From Halobacillus locisalis (GTDB lineage: Bacteria > Bacillota > Bacilli > Bacillales > Halobacillaceae): a stretch of 64,000 nt of DNA. Below are positions 16,275 to 25,101 of this stretch, piece after piece. The notes beneath the pieces were generated by a model, which was given only the letters and a program-made list of their open reading frames with translations, ran no database searches and was not told where the DNA came from. Position numbers and translations under genes: made by a program. The DNA is taken from assembly GCF_013694105.1 (NCBI RefSeq), contig NZ_JACEFG010000003.1, positions 372,001-436,000 of the forward strand, given 5' to 3'. Positions within the stretch are counted from its first letter, which is position 1. Each line of letters begins with the position of its first letter.

Positions 16275-17400
16275 TGACAGGATTCCAACTTTTCAAAAGA
16301 AGACTCGTTCAAGATGTTCAGGAACAGATGAAACCCGTTCGTGCCATATTAGACTGGAGTGTCCTTCTCTATATAGTTGTTCCTTTCATGATCGTTTTCC
16401 CGTTTTTTTATATAGATGCATGGGAAAACGTTCATCTATATTGGGGGAGAGAAGTCCCTTTCATTTTTCTTGCTGGACTGCTTCTATTAGTGGCAGGCAG
16501 AGGAAATATTAGAACCTATGTATGGGAAGCAGACTTGATTTACCTGTTGCAGAAAAAGCGACTCTTGTGGGAATTAAAACAATACGGCTTCCTATTTTCC
16601 CTTCTTTCAGCAGTACTGCGAAATTTGATCATTTTTTTATTGCCTTACCCGTTCTAATTCAGATCTACGGTTTAGATTATCGCGATATTTTATATATCGT
16701 AACCATCATTGGAGCTTATCAACTCACGATTCTTACTGTTAAAAAAGTTTTCAATAAGAAGTTATGGAAGTGGATGCTGACTGCCATTATATTTATGGCT
16801 TTCATCCTTATGATTGAAATCATTCCTCCGTCTGTTAATGCATTCATCGCAGTGGTTCTCTTGGTTACTCTTGTTCTTCTGCATAGGAACCTTGCGAAAA
16901 ACAATCGCTGGCTACTGAATGAAATGCGTATTGAACAAAGTGAAAGGTCGAAATATTCCCATCTTATTTTAAAACATTCTGTAGAGGTGGAGAAAAAGTC
17001 TCACAATTACAACAAAAAACCAGGATTGTTGTTCAGGAATTCAAACAGGATATTCAAGAAAAGAAATCGGGAAAATGGTCTGTTGGAGTTCCAGTTGAAG
17101 TCATTCCTCAGAGATCGGAATTACATGCTTTCATATGCGCAGCTAGTAGGCTTGACCTGTTTTGCTCTTATCATTGTTCCTTTTTGGGTGAAAATCATCA
17201 TTTATGGAAGTTTTATTTTCTTCATTCAATATTGGGGTGGGATGATCTCTAGAAAGATGCTCACGGATCCATTCTTTCAAGTTGTTCCATTAAAGGATAC
17301 GAAGCTGGATGTGGTGGAAGCGGGATTTAAGAAGAGGATTTCTTATGCACCCATCATACTGACAAGTGTAATCATCCTGTATTTTTACTTCATGAACTAG
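16274..17400 (+). pseudogene. EcsB-like ABC permease interrupted by a frameshift
   Basis: Two overlapping frames make one permease of about 375 residues. The first runs from ATG 16274 (MTGFQLFKRRLVQDV) to a stop at 16657. The second continues the membrane protein from about 16640 (FFIALPVLIQIYGLDYRD) to 17400. The break falls at seven T (16632-16638): one extra T would join LRNLIIF to FIALPVLIQIYG without loss. Many helices, and order after an EcsA-like ATPase, support an EcsB-type permease. Causes could be a true null mutation, a homopolymer sequencing error, or slippage that restores the frame in some transcripts. Confidence 0.7.
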
Positions 17401-17405
17401 TCAGT

Positions 17406-18341
17406 ATGATAAAAGTGAAAGAGCATCATAAATTAAGCGGAGGTGATCGTATCAAAAGCGAAGAGGGATTCATAGAAAAGCATAACTATCGAACATACTA
17501 CGAAGTTCATACTCCACGCGGTAATCCCTATGATTCAACTCCCATCATCCTTTTAGCTGGTGGACCCGGGCTCTCCTTTACAAGCCTGACTCCTTTACTT
17601 CAATTAGCCGAAGAAAGGAAAGTCATTGCTTATGATCAATTAGGAAGTGGAAAGTCAACGAGATCTGAAAGTTTCCGTTCCCTACATATTGAAGACTTTA
17701 TAGAACAGTTCAATGCTATTGTGACAGAAATGGACCTAAAGAAATTTCATCTACTTGGTCATTCTTGGGGAACGGTTTTGGGAGTGAACATTGCTTTACA
17801 ATATCCAAAAGAAACACAGAGTCTTATTTTACATAGTGGTATTGCGGACTGGAAGAAATGTCTTGAGGAAAGAGTGAAGTTTGAAGAAAAGCATTCTCCT
17901 GATGAACTAAAACAGATTATGAAGAAAGAACGGGATGGGATACCCACTTCAACAGTAGAGAGGGACAGGTTATTAAAGGCATTTAACAGCCATTTTTATT
18001 GTAGAGTTGAGTATCCTGATTATTTAAAACAATCATTAGAAGATAAGGATATAGGAACAAATCAACTCATCTGGAATCCTGAAAAAAATGAAGCGATGGC
18101 TACTTATAATATTTGTGACAGGCTACACGAAATAAAGTGCCCGGCGCTTATTGTGAGTGGCAAGTTTGATGGCATTTCAGTTGGACAAGCATCGCTGTTT
18201 AAGTCTGGGATTAAAGATAGTACACATGTCGAATTTCAAAATTCCTCTCATTACTCTCATATCGAAGAAGAGTCGCGTTTTTTGGAGTGTGTAAGGGATT
18301 TTTTGAATGATGTTGAATATTACAGGGGAGATACGAAATGA
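17406..18341 (+). CDS. Proline iminopeptidase-like alpha/beta hydrolase (S33)
   Basis: Up to 311 residues. GGPGLSFTSL (oxyanion loop, HGGPG type), YDQLGSGKS, GHSWGTVLG (nucleophile elbow) and a late SSHYSHIEE histidine define the S33 prolyl aminopeptidase family, which removes N-terminal proline or other residues from small peptides. The frame starts at ATG 17406 without a clear ribosome site. A perfect GGAGGTGAT (17439-17447) lies seven bases before an ATC codon at 17451, from which the protein would begin exactly as family members do. The stop overlaps the next gene (ATGA), so the two peptidases are translationally coupled. Confidence 0.8.
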   Translation: MIKVKEHHKLSGGDRIKSEEGFIEKHNYRTYYEVHTPRGNPYDSTPIILLAGGPGLSFTSLTPLLQLAEERKVIAYDQLGSGKSTRSESFRSLHIEDFIEQFNAIVTEMDLKKFHLLGHSWGTVLGVNIALQYPKETQSLILHSGIADWKKCLEERVKFEEKHSPDELKQIMKKERDGIPTSTVERDRLLKAFNSHFYCRVEYPDYLKQSLEDKDIGTNQLIWNPEKNEAMATYNICDRLHEIKCPALIVSGKFDGISVGQASLFKSGIKDSTHVEFQNSSHYSHIEEESRFLECVRDFLNDVEYYRGDTK

Positions 18342-19591
18342 ATAAAGGAATATATGAATTTGTAAATGAAGCACAGCTCAGAAAATATGCAGAACTTGCT
18401 GTACGAGCTGGTGTTAATTTGCAAGAAAACCAACTATTGATTATTCACAGTGATATAAAAGATGCTGCGTTTGCGCGTCAGATCCAAACAGCAGCTTACG
18501 AGGCAGGAGCTTCAAATGTATGGATAGATTGGACAGATGAACTGTCTACCAAAGAATTTTACATGCATGCATCAGATCGTGCTATCGACCAATTTCCTGA
18601 TTGGCAGGCTGCCCGTTTTAAGGAATGGGAGGATGCAGGTGCTGCTTACATCCATATTATTTCTGAAAATCTAGAAGTCTTTAAGGAGGTTTCTGCAGAA
18701 AGGATCAATTCTTATGAAAAAGCTTCTCGTACCAAATTGAGGGATCACCATGCGAAGATCAGATCCCACGAGGTACGCTGGTGTCTTCTGGCTGTCCCGA
18801 GTGTTGAATGGGCAATGAAAGTATTTCCAAGCCTAAGTGAAGATGAAGCGGTGCAATCTTTATGGAAACTAATAGTAAAAGGGGCTCGTGCAGATGGTGA
18901 AACCCCCGTAGAAGATTGGGAAAGTCATCATAGAGCCTTCGAGTCTCGAAAAAAGATGCTGAACGAGAGTCAATTTGAATCGCTGCATTTTAAAAATAGT
19001 CTTGGGACTGATTTAGTAGTTGGTCTACCGAAAAATCACCTCTATATTGGCGGGGGTGTCACAGATAAAAAGGGAATCCCATTCTTTCCGAACGTTCCTA
19101 CGGAAGAAATATTTACGGCCCCCCATAAAAATCAGGTGAATGGCAAATTGGTAGGCACCAAACCTCTTATTTATGGTGGAAGTGTCATCGATGAATTTTA
19201 TCTCACTTTCAAAGATGGACGGATTACCGACTATCATGCCGTAAAGGGACAGGAAGTGTTACAGAACCTCATCGAAACAGACGAAGGCTCCCATTATCTA
19301 GGTGAAATCGCCTTGGTCTCTAGTAATTCTCCTCTTGCGCAGGCAGATACTCTTTTTTACAATACCTTGTTTGATGAAAATACGTCTTGTCATATTGGCA
19401 TCGGAAATGCGTCACCCTCCAATGTTAAAAGTGGAAACGAGAAATCCGAGGAAGAGTTGAAGAGAGCGGGGCTGAATACTTCACTATTGCTAGTCAATGT
19501 GACCTTTGGGACCGAGGATATGAAAGTGGAGGGAATTAAAGAAGATGGATCTGAAGTCCTGCTCATGAAGGATGGGGATTTCCAATTCTAA
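18338..19591 (+). CDS. M29 family metal aminopeptidase (AmpS-like)
   Basis: 417 residues, the usual length of thermophilic-type M29 aminopeptidases. The core GEIALVSSNSPLAQADTLF followed by YNTLFDENTSCHIGIGNA is the family signature with metal-ligand Glu and His. The N-terminal LRKYAELAVRAGVNLQENQ is also typical. It is a cytoplasmic exopeptidase with broad specificity and should work with the coupled iminopeptidase on short peptides. ATG 18338 overlaps the upstream stop by four bases. Confidence 0.85.
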   Translation: MNKGIYEFVNEAQLRKYAELAVRAGVNLQENQLLIIHSDIKDAAFARQIQTAAYEAGASNVWIDWTDELSTKEFYMHASDRAIDQFPDWQAARFKEWEDAGAAYIHIISENLEVFKEVSAERINSYEKASRTKLRDHHAKIRSHEVRWCLLAVPSVEWAMKVFPSLSEDEAVQSLWKLIVKGARADGETPVEDWESHHRAFESRKKMLNESQFESLHFKNSLGTDLVVGLPKNHLYIGGGVTDKKGIPFFPNVPTEEIFTAPHKNQVNGKLVGTKPLIYGGSVIDEFYLTFKDGRITDYHAVKGQEVLQNLIETDEGSHYLGEIALVSSNSPLAQADTLFYNTLFDENTSCHIGIGNASPSNVKSGNEKSEEELKRAGLNTSLLLVNVTFGTEDMKVEGIKEDGSEVLLMKDGDFQF

Positions 19592-19634
19592 AATGAAAGT
19601 TACTTTTACTGAGAGAGAAAGGGGAGCGAATTTG

Positions 19635-20573
19635 GTGCATAAGCTACGTGATTCACTCAACAGGTTATATCCAGTAAATATAATGAAAGTTGAATCAGTA
19701 ACGGATGAAATTTTTAGGTGCATGGCTGAAGAAGAAATTTACTTTGCAAGGATTACAAATTATAAAAGTTTCAATGAACAATTAGAAGAGGTTAAATATA
19801 CGGATTTCTTATATAAAGAAGGGTTGGGAGTGTCACCAACTATACCTTCTATCCATGGTCAAGTGGTAGAAAGGATAACTCTTGATCATAAAGAAATTTT
19901 AACCGTTCTTTATAAATCCGCACCTGGGGAACACTTATCAAGGAATGAGTGGAATGAAGATATTTTAAGAGAGTTAGGCAGGCAAATTGGCAAGTTGCAT
20001 CGTATGTCTAAAAATTTTGAAGAACTACACCAAATAAAATATATCAACGATTGGAATGATAACGAGGAATATGATTTTCTCAAATATATTCCTAAAGAAG
20101 AGGCTGGAATTCGAGAAATTGCAAAAGAGTTACTATCAACTATTAATGAAATCCCTATAAATGATTCGAATTACGGGCTACTACACGGGGATTTATGGTT
20201 AGAGAATATACTCGTTGATAAACACAAGGATTTGACTTTGATAGATTTTCAAGATTGTGAAAAGAATTTTTATATCTTTGACTTGGCTGTCCCGATATAT
20301 AGTGCAATGGAGTATTCGTTTGTCGGTGGAGGTAACATAATTGAATATGGGAGAAGTATTACGAAAGCGCTCATAGAAGGCTACGAAGAAGAAAATGTGC
20401 TATCCCCAGAAATGGTAGAAAAGCTTTCTCTATTCATTAAATTAAAAGAGGTATTTGAATACAATTTGATGCACATGTACTGGGATAAAGAAAAACTAAC
20501 TGAGGAACAAATTAGAATAATGAACCACTTTAGAATGAGGATCGAATATAAGCATTCCATTCTTCATTTGTAA
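19635..20573 (+). CDS. Aminoglycoside phosphotransferase-fold kinase
   Basis: About 312 residues. LLHGDLWLENILV is the catalytic loop (H-G-D-x-x-x-x-N) and LIDFQD the metal-binding DFD-type loop of APH/choline-kinase-like enzymes. The substrate is unknown; such proteins phosphorylate small molecules such as sugars, amino alcohols or antibiotics. AAAGGGGAG (19618-19626) suits TTG 19632 or GTG 19635; upstream in-frame ATG codons lack ribosome sites and one lies within the preceding gene. Confidence 0.75.
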   Translation: MHKLRDSLNRLYPVNIMKVESVTDEIFRCMAEEEIYFARITNYKSFNEQLEEVKYTDFLYKEGLGVSPTIPSIHGQVVERITLDHKEILTVLYKSAPGEHLSRNEWNEDILRELGRQIGKLHRMSKNFEELHQIKYINDWNDNEEYDFLKYIPKEEAGIREIAKELLSTINEIPINDSNYGLLHGDLWLENILVDKHKDLTLIDFQDCEKNFYIFDLAVPIYSAMEYSFVGGGNIIEYGRSITKALIEGYEEENVLSPEMVEKLSLFIKLKEVFEYNLMHMYWDKEKLTEEQIRIMNHFRMRIEYKHSILHL

Positions 20574-20651
20574 CCACAATGGCCATTGTTGCATTGAACT
20601 ATTTCAAAAAGGTACACAAAAGGATCAGTTAATACCGATACGGAGGTACAT

Positions 20652-21311
20652 ATGAAAACTCACTATTATTTAGGCTGGTTCAATCACTTTTTTCCAGAGA
20701 ATCTGAAAAGCGTTTTACAGGAGGATATAACAGATAGGAAATCAGTCGTTATGATCAGCGCGAATCCATCATCTTATGAAGAAGAAGATGGTGCTACTGA
20801 ACAATCATGGCTTGATCAAGCCGGCATTCTGTTTGATGAATACCATTTAATTAACAATCACGTCCTAAAGGAAGATGCCCAAACGTTGATCCAAGAAGCT
20901 TCCGTTATTTTCTTGTTGGGTGGGGATCCTCTCAAGCAAATTGCATTTTTGAAGGAATATGAATTATCGGAATGGATTAAGAAAAGCAATGCCGTTGTGA
21001 TGGGGGCGAGTGCGGGTGCCATTAACATGTCCGTTAAAGGGTTCGGCTCTGAAAGCTCTGGGTTCAAAGTTGAACATAGCTCTGTTTACGACGGTATCGG
21101 CCTTGACGATTTTTCTGTCTTAGCACATTTTGACCTTGAGAATAATATGGATCTTGTCCAAAGAGAACTGTCTCCATTATCAGAAGAAATCAATATTTAT
21201 GCGTCGAACAAAGATTGTGCTGTTCGTGTATTGGGAGACCGAATGGATATTATCAGTGATGTATATTTGATTTCACATTCAAAGATTCACAAATTGGAAG
21301 AGACGCTTTAG
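20652..21311 (+). CDS. Peptidase E-like (S51, class I glutamine amidotransferase fold)
   Basis: 219 residues. FLLGGDP and VVMGASAGAINMS match the S51 dipeptidase E family, where the serine of GASAGA is the nucleophile; a late YASNKDCAV and VLAHFDLEN fit the same fold. These enzymes cleave Asp-X dipeptides or act on related substrates such as cyanophycin dipeptides. It is cytoplasmic. With C45, S33 and M29 enzymes upstream, it adds to a peptide-degrading group in this block. ATG 20652 follows ACGGAGGT. Confidence 0.75.
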   Translation: MKTHYYLGWFNHFFPENLKSVLQEDITDRKSVVMISANPSSYEEEDGATEQSWLDQAGILFDEYHLINNHVLKEDAQTLIQEASVIFLLGGDPLKQIAFLKEYELSEWIKKSNAVVMGASAGAINMSVKGFGSESSGFKVEHSSVYDGIGLDDFSVLAHFDLENNMDLVQRELSPLSEEINIYASNKDCAVRVLGDRMDIISDVYLISHSKIHKLEETL

Positions 21312-21370
21312 GGAGCGATAAAAAAGGGGTGAGATGAGAAAGATTCTATAAAAATGTTGGCATATGAAAA

Positions 21371-21409
21371 AGGAAGAAATTCACCTTCTATAGTGGGCGC
21401 TTTCTTCCT
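21371..21409 (-). terminator. Terminator between convergent genes
   Basis: Stem AGGAAGAAA (21371-21379) with TTTCTTCCT (21401-21409). On the minus strand it is followed by TTTTTC, serving the DUF948 gene; it may also stop plus-strand transcription. Confidence 0.7.
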
Positions 21410-21427
21410 CTTCTCAATCTATATCTC

Positions 21428-21808
21428 TTACTTCAATTTAATTCTCACCGGCTTGTTCTCTTGTTTATCTTCTGTATCTTGTGTATGAACGGTCTTCCTG
21501 TTTTCCTTTTGCAAGGCTGTGCGTTTCATTGAACTGGTCACATCATGCAGCATATCTCCCACATCATGAACGGACTCAATTAAAGGATCGACGGCTTCCA
21601 TTTTTCCTTTTACATCAACGGAAATGTCGTTCGCTTCCTGCATCAGTTCTTCTGCCTCATTTGTAATGGTGTTTACCGATTGCCGTGCGTCAGACAGCGT
21701 CTCTTTGGTTTCGGATAGTGTGGCCATGAGTTTTCGCAATGTCATAATCAAATAGACCACAAGAATGATAAACGCAATTGCTGCCAGGCTAATACTCCAC
21801 TCGATAAT
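21428..21808 (-). CDS. DUF948-type membrane-anchored coiled-coil protein, probable ATT start
   Basis: 126 residues if translation starts at ATT (21806-21808). An N-terminal transmembrane helix (IEWSISLAAIAFIILVVYLI) is followed by a long helical, coiled-coil-like region (ETKETLSDARQSVNTITNEA), as in DUF948 proteins of Bacillus. The first ordinary start codon in frame is GTG at 21760, which would cut the helix in half. The ribosome site AGGAGG lies eight bases before the ATT. Function unknown; it may organise membrane or envelope complexes. Confidence 0.7.
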   Translation of the reverse strand: MIEWSISLAAIAFIILVVYLIMTLRKLMATLSETKETLSDARQSVNTITNEAEELMQEANDISVDVKGKMEAVDPLIESVHDVGDMLHDVTSSMKRTALQKENRKTVHTQDTEDKQENKPVRIKLK

Positions 21809-21985
21809 CGAGAACCCCTCCTCTCTTCTTTCTAAGTCTATGGGGGTGTAGGGACGGACATTCCTTATCCATGCGCTTGCAAGAGTACATTTTTGAAACG
21901 AATGCAGCGTATGGCCGTATATAATGTATCGACGCTTTTGTTAGTATGTATTCGTTCCCTTTAGCATGTGGAGAGGAGAGCTCAT

Positions 21986-22144
21986 ATGAGAAACTCAAGG
22001 TTCCGTGGAATAGGAATCGTCCTTGGTGTAGCGATTGGAACTAGTGTGGGAGTAGCTGTTGATCAACTAGCGATTACTCTTCCGTTAGGCATCGTGCTCG
22101 GCTTGATTGTTGGTTCGAGTATAGACAAACGACGTGATCGTTAG
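21986..22144 (+). CDS. Small glycine-rich two-helix membrane protein
   Basis: 52 residues from ATG 21986 behind GAGAGGAGAG. Two helices rich in glycine and valine (GIGIVLGVAIGTSVGVAV and LPLGIVLGLIVGSSI) with basic ends (MRNSRFR, DKRRDR). The pattern is close to a glycine-zipper hairpin. No family assigned. Confidence 0.6.
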   Translation: MRNSRFRGIGIVLGVAIGTSVGVAVDQLAITLPLGIVLGLIVGSSIDKRRDR

Positions 22145-22336
22145 GCATATGGATTGCTTCTTGGTGAACGTTATTGAAAACAGGAGGATCTCTAATGAAA
22201 TGGCAAAAGATACGAACATCCCTCATAAATCACCGCGAATTTTCCTCATCTATAATCAGGAAGTAGTATGGAATACATCGCATTGGATGATTACCAAAAA
22301 TCAAATTCGGAAAACTGTCCGGAGGGGGGACATGAA

Positions 22337-22768
22337 TTGAAAAAAGCGCTGTTCATACTGTTTGGTTTTGTTTTATTGACAGGGTGTAGTACAAACTCCG
22401 GATTGTCTTATGCGGAAGTAAGTCAAGAAGAGTTGAAAAAGGATACCCAATCCTTTTTCCGAGGTGTCAAAGAAGAGAATGGGGTGCACCTTTATTTTGA
22501 TAAGCGTAATGAATCAATGTTTGTATATTTGAACGAGTCTAATGTGGATCAAGGAGAAGAAGCTACATATGTTACTGGGTTTGATGTGAAAGGGGTTAAA
22601 GAGAGCTTACAGGTAAGCTATGAAAGTGATGCTATAGCTGATTCCTCCAATTTATCCTTAGATCATGAGCTTTTCTATAAAATAGAAGTAGGTAAAGAAT
22701 ATGAGGAAACCCTGCTTTTTCACAATGGCAAAGAGTCAAACTTCGGGACGATATCAGGAAATAATTAA
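22337..22768 (+). CDS. Lipoprotein of unknown function
   Basis: 143 residues from TTG 22337, behind GGAGGGGGG. MKKALFILFGFVLLTGCSTNSG is a lipoprotein leader with LTGC lipobox. The mature part contains a beta-rich domain (HLYFDKRNESMFVYLNES). No family recognised. The longer upstream frame from 22268 is rejected because the leader must be N-terminal. Confidence 0.65.
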   Translation: MKKALFILFGFVLLTGCSTNSGLSYAEVSQEELKKDTQSFFRGVKEENGVHLYFDKRNESMFVYLNESNVDQGEEATYVTGFDVKGVKESLQVSYESDAIADSSNLSLDHELFYKIEVGKEYEETLLFHNGKESNFGTISGNN

Positions 22769-22834
22769 AAACATGATTTTAGAAGCTATTTTATTGAATA
22801 CAATCTACTTATTTAGAAAAGAGGAATTTCAAAC

Positions 22835-23677
22835 ATGACAGAAATTAAAGAAATAGGATCCTTGTGTGCTGTAGACGAGAATGGCTACATCATCAACGAA
22901 TCCGATCACGGAAAAATCAACCCTAAATTTCAAGAGGCTATCCAGCTCATCATCGATAGCTGCCTATCCTTTTTACCAAAGGAAGTTCACAGCATTTACA
23001 TAAGAGGGTCTGTGCCAAAAGGGGAGGATATAGATGGTGTATCGGATGTGGATGCCGTTGTCGTAACTTATTCCGATCCTCAAGATCTCAACCTTGATTG
23101 GGTAGAGGAAACGTGCCAATTGATTGATCAACGATTCTCCTTTGTAAAGGGTGTGGAATTAGGATTTTCTCCTTTGAGTGAGATGGAGGAGACCGAGTAT
23201 TGCTCGATGATTCCGTTTATTCTCAAAACCTATGGTGTATGTGTTTACGGGGAGAACCTGATCAGCAAGCTGCCTGATTATAAACCCGACACCTCACTGG
23301 CGAATGAACACCTCATCCACTTATCATCTCTGATTGATACGGCCAAGGGAGAATTAAAGGGAAATGACGATCCTGAGGACATTCGAGATTGCTGTTCATG
23401 GATCATGAGAATTATCGTCAGAGCGGGTGGTGTGCTGGTCATTGACCAAGAACGTGCATACACAAGGGATTTATACCCTGCGTATGAACTATTTTCGAAG
23501 CATTATCCTGAAAAAGAGCAGGAAATGAGAAGAGCGCTTTGGTATTCGATCAATCCATTATCAAATCCTGAAGAAATCTTGGAATTCTTGAATGGATTCG
23601 GAAGTTGGATGGAGATGGAAAAAGAAAAGTGGCTTGATGTTCATAATCCAACGAGGGAAATGCATCTGCCGCTTTGA
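22835..23677 (+). CDS. Nucleotidyltransferase-fold protein
   Basis: 280 residues. IRGSVPKGEDIDGVSDVDAVVV near residue 56 carries the GS and D-x-D signature of polymerase-beta-type nucleotidyltransferases, with a helical C-terminal half (residues 150-260). The layout is similar to antibiotic adenylyltransferases and related uncharacterised proteins; the acceptor is unknown. ATG 22835 follows AAAGAGGAA. No partner gene is adjacent. Confidence 0.65.
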   Translation: MTEIKEIGSLCAVDENGYIINESDHGKINPKFQEAIQLIIDSCLSFLPKEVHSIYIRGSVPKGEDIDGVSDVDAVVVTYSDPQDLNLDWVEETCQLIDQRFSFVKGVELGFSPLSEMEETEYCSMIPFILKTYGVCVYGENLISKLPDYKPDTSLANEHLIHLSSLIDTAKGELKGNDDPEDIRDCCSWIMRIIVRAGGVLVIDQERAYTRDLYPAYELFSKHYPEKEQEMRRALWYSINPLSNPEEILEFLNGFGSWMEMEKEKWLDVHNPTREMHLPL

Positions 23678-23768
23678 TTATACTAGGCAGTAGGGACTTT
23701 CGGGGAAAAGGGAGATAGGATGAGGTGGTTTCAATAGGATGTCGCATGGTGCTTGATAAGTAAGAGCA

Positions 23769-24083
23769 TTATGAGTAATGAGATAGGTACCAATATTGCC
23801 GTGATATGGAATGGTGCTTGTAATAAAAAACGAGCGACAATGAACGGTTTTTCTTTGAATTGAAAATCTTGAATCCTTTGTCTAAAGCCGCTTTTTCTAA
23901 GAGGTTCGTTTCTTGGAACATGATGGTCGATAGTTCTTCCGTATGTATTTTTTCTATTAAGAAGGAATACAGTTCAAAAATCTTACTGATTTCCATTTTG
24001 CGATAAGGATTCACTGTGGACCTCCTATTTTTTTCTGAGTTTCTTACTATGTCAATTGTCTCACACATCACTCTATTTCCCAA
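23769..24083 (-). CDS. Hypothetical protein, doubtful
   Basis: Up to 104 residues, basic and without recognised domains. A helical stretch (MEISKIFELYSFLIEKIHT, in-frame ATG near residue 30) could be the real start. No convincing ribosome site was seen for either start. It may be a decayed gene or chance frame in AT-rich sequence. Confidence 0.3.
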   Translation of the reverse strand: MGNRVMCETIDIVRNSEKNRRSTVNPYRKMEISKIFELYSFLIEKIHTEELSTIMFQETNLLEKAALDKGFKIFNSKKNRSLSLVFYYKHHSISRQYWYLSHYS

Positions 24084-24134
24084 TGAATCTGTTTATGAGT
24101 TGCGATTCTTAATTAATTTGAATAACTAGCCATG

Positions 24135-24162
24135 CAAAAAGACTGCCTAAGCAGTCTTTTTG
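24135..24162. terminator. Bidirectional terminator
   Basis: Stem AAAAAGACTGC with GCAGTCTTTTT and a 4-base loop (about 24136-24161), T-rich on both strands. It ends the small minus-strand gene at 24166 and could also stop plus-strand transcription. Confidence 0.85.
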
Positions 24163-24165
24163 GTT

Positions 24166-24360
24166 TCACCTATCATGACGGTTTAGCTGCTGAATTCCTT
24201 GGGAGATTTCTTCTAGTAGCTTGTTTTTCTCTTTTAGAGTCTTTATTAGTGATAAGGCAAACCAGATAATAAAACCTATGATGGCTATGTACATAAATAC
24301 TTGGAGTAATGTTAGTAATAAATTTAAGATCGTATCAAAAATAGGCGGTTCGGTATAAAT
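24166..24360 (-). CDS. Small one-helix membrane protein, probable ATT start
   Basis: 64 residues when read from ATT (24358-24360): a long hydrophobic region (LNLLLTLLQVF, IAIIGFIIWFALSLI) followed by a charged helical tail (KTLKEKNKLLEEISQG). Size and layout resemble short Bacillus DUF4083-type proteins. An in-frame stop lies two codons upstream and there is no ATG, GTG or TTG before the helix. AAGGA sits nine bases before the ATT. The terminator immediately downstream supports a real transcription unit. Confidence 0.5.
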   Translation of the reverse strand: MYTEPPIFDTILNLLLTLLQVFMYIAIIGFIIWFALSLIKTLKEKNKLLEEISQGIQQLNRHDR

Positions 24361-24628
24361 GTTTCATCATCCTTTTCACTTTTTCTTCATTTGGCAACAC
24401 ATGACAAGAAGATCATCATTAATCCCTCAGCAGCTATAACAATAGTTGAAATATAACACAATTCATAGTGTTACTTATGGAAAATAAGAATCTTTCTAAG
24501 TTTCATGAGTTGGTACTGTACTTTCAAACTAAGACTATACTTATACTCTTGGCAACATCAAATTAGATGTAGGGATCGGTTAAATATACAATAGATGTGT
24601 TGTTAACGAAAGAGAGGGGGATATAATA

Positions 24629-24793
24629 TTGGGTTGGCTCTGGTTACCGTTAATTGTTGGATTTTCTTTGATTTATTATGCTCATAAGAATAAATTGAAC
24701 CATCAGCAAAAAATAAGGGAAATGGATTTAAAGGAGAAGGAAATTGAGTTAGAAATGCTGAAAGAAAGAAAGAAACAGAACCAAAAAAGATGA
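24629..24793 (+). CDS. Small membrane-anchored coiled-coil protein
   Basis: 54 residues from TTG 24629 behind GAGAGGGGG. One N-terminal helix (WLWLPLIVGFSLIYYA) and a highly charged heptad-like tail (MDLKEKEIELEMLKERKK). It has the same design as the protein at 51279. Function unknown. A weak hairpin terminator follows at 24848. Confidence 0.55.
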   Translation: MGWLWLPLIVGFSLIYYAHKNKLNHQQKIREMDLKEKEIELEMLKERKKQNQKR

Positions 24794-24847
24794 TTAATCA
24801 TACGTCCTAAGGATTTCTAAATTGAATAAGGAAGCAAAGTCAATGAA

Positions 24848-24875
24848 AAAGAGCTTGGGATATTATGAGCTCTTT
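24848..24875 (+). terminator. Weak terminator in the 24794-25101 gap
   Basis: 8-bp stem AAAGAGCT (24848-24855) with AGCTCTTT (24868-24875); a T-run follows after a few bases. I see no gene in the rest of 24794-25101. Confidence 0.5.
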
Positions 24876-25101
24876 ATGTATGTATTTTTTTATTGTTAAT
24901 CCGTTCGCTATTTGGAATACGTAAGCACTTTGATTAAAGTCGCGATTATAAGATTTTTCGAGGTTACTAGAACTGCTTACACATTAGGGAATCCTCTTGG
25001 TTTTTAAATTGAAACGGAATGGATTTTTTATCGTATATGTACTATCAGATTATCTTGATAGCTATGAATGATTATGAATGAAGTATTGGAGGAAAGTGTG
25101 T

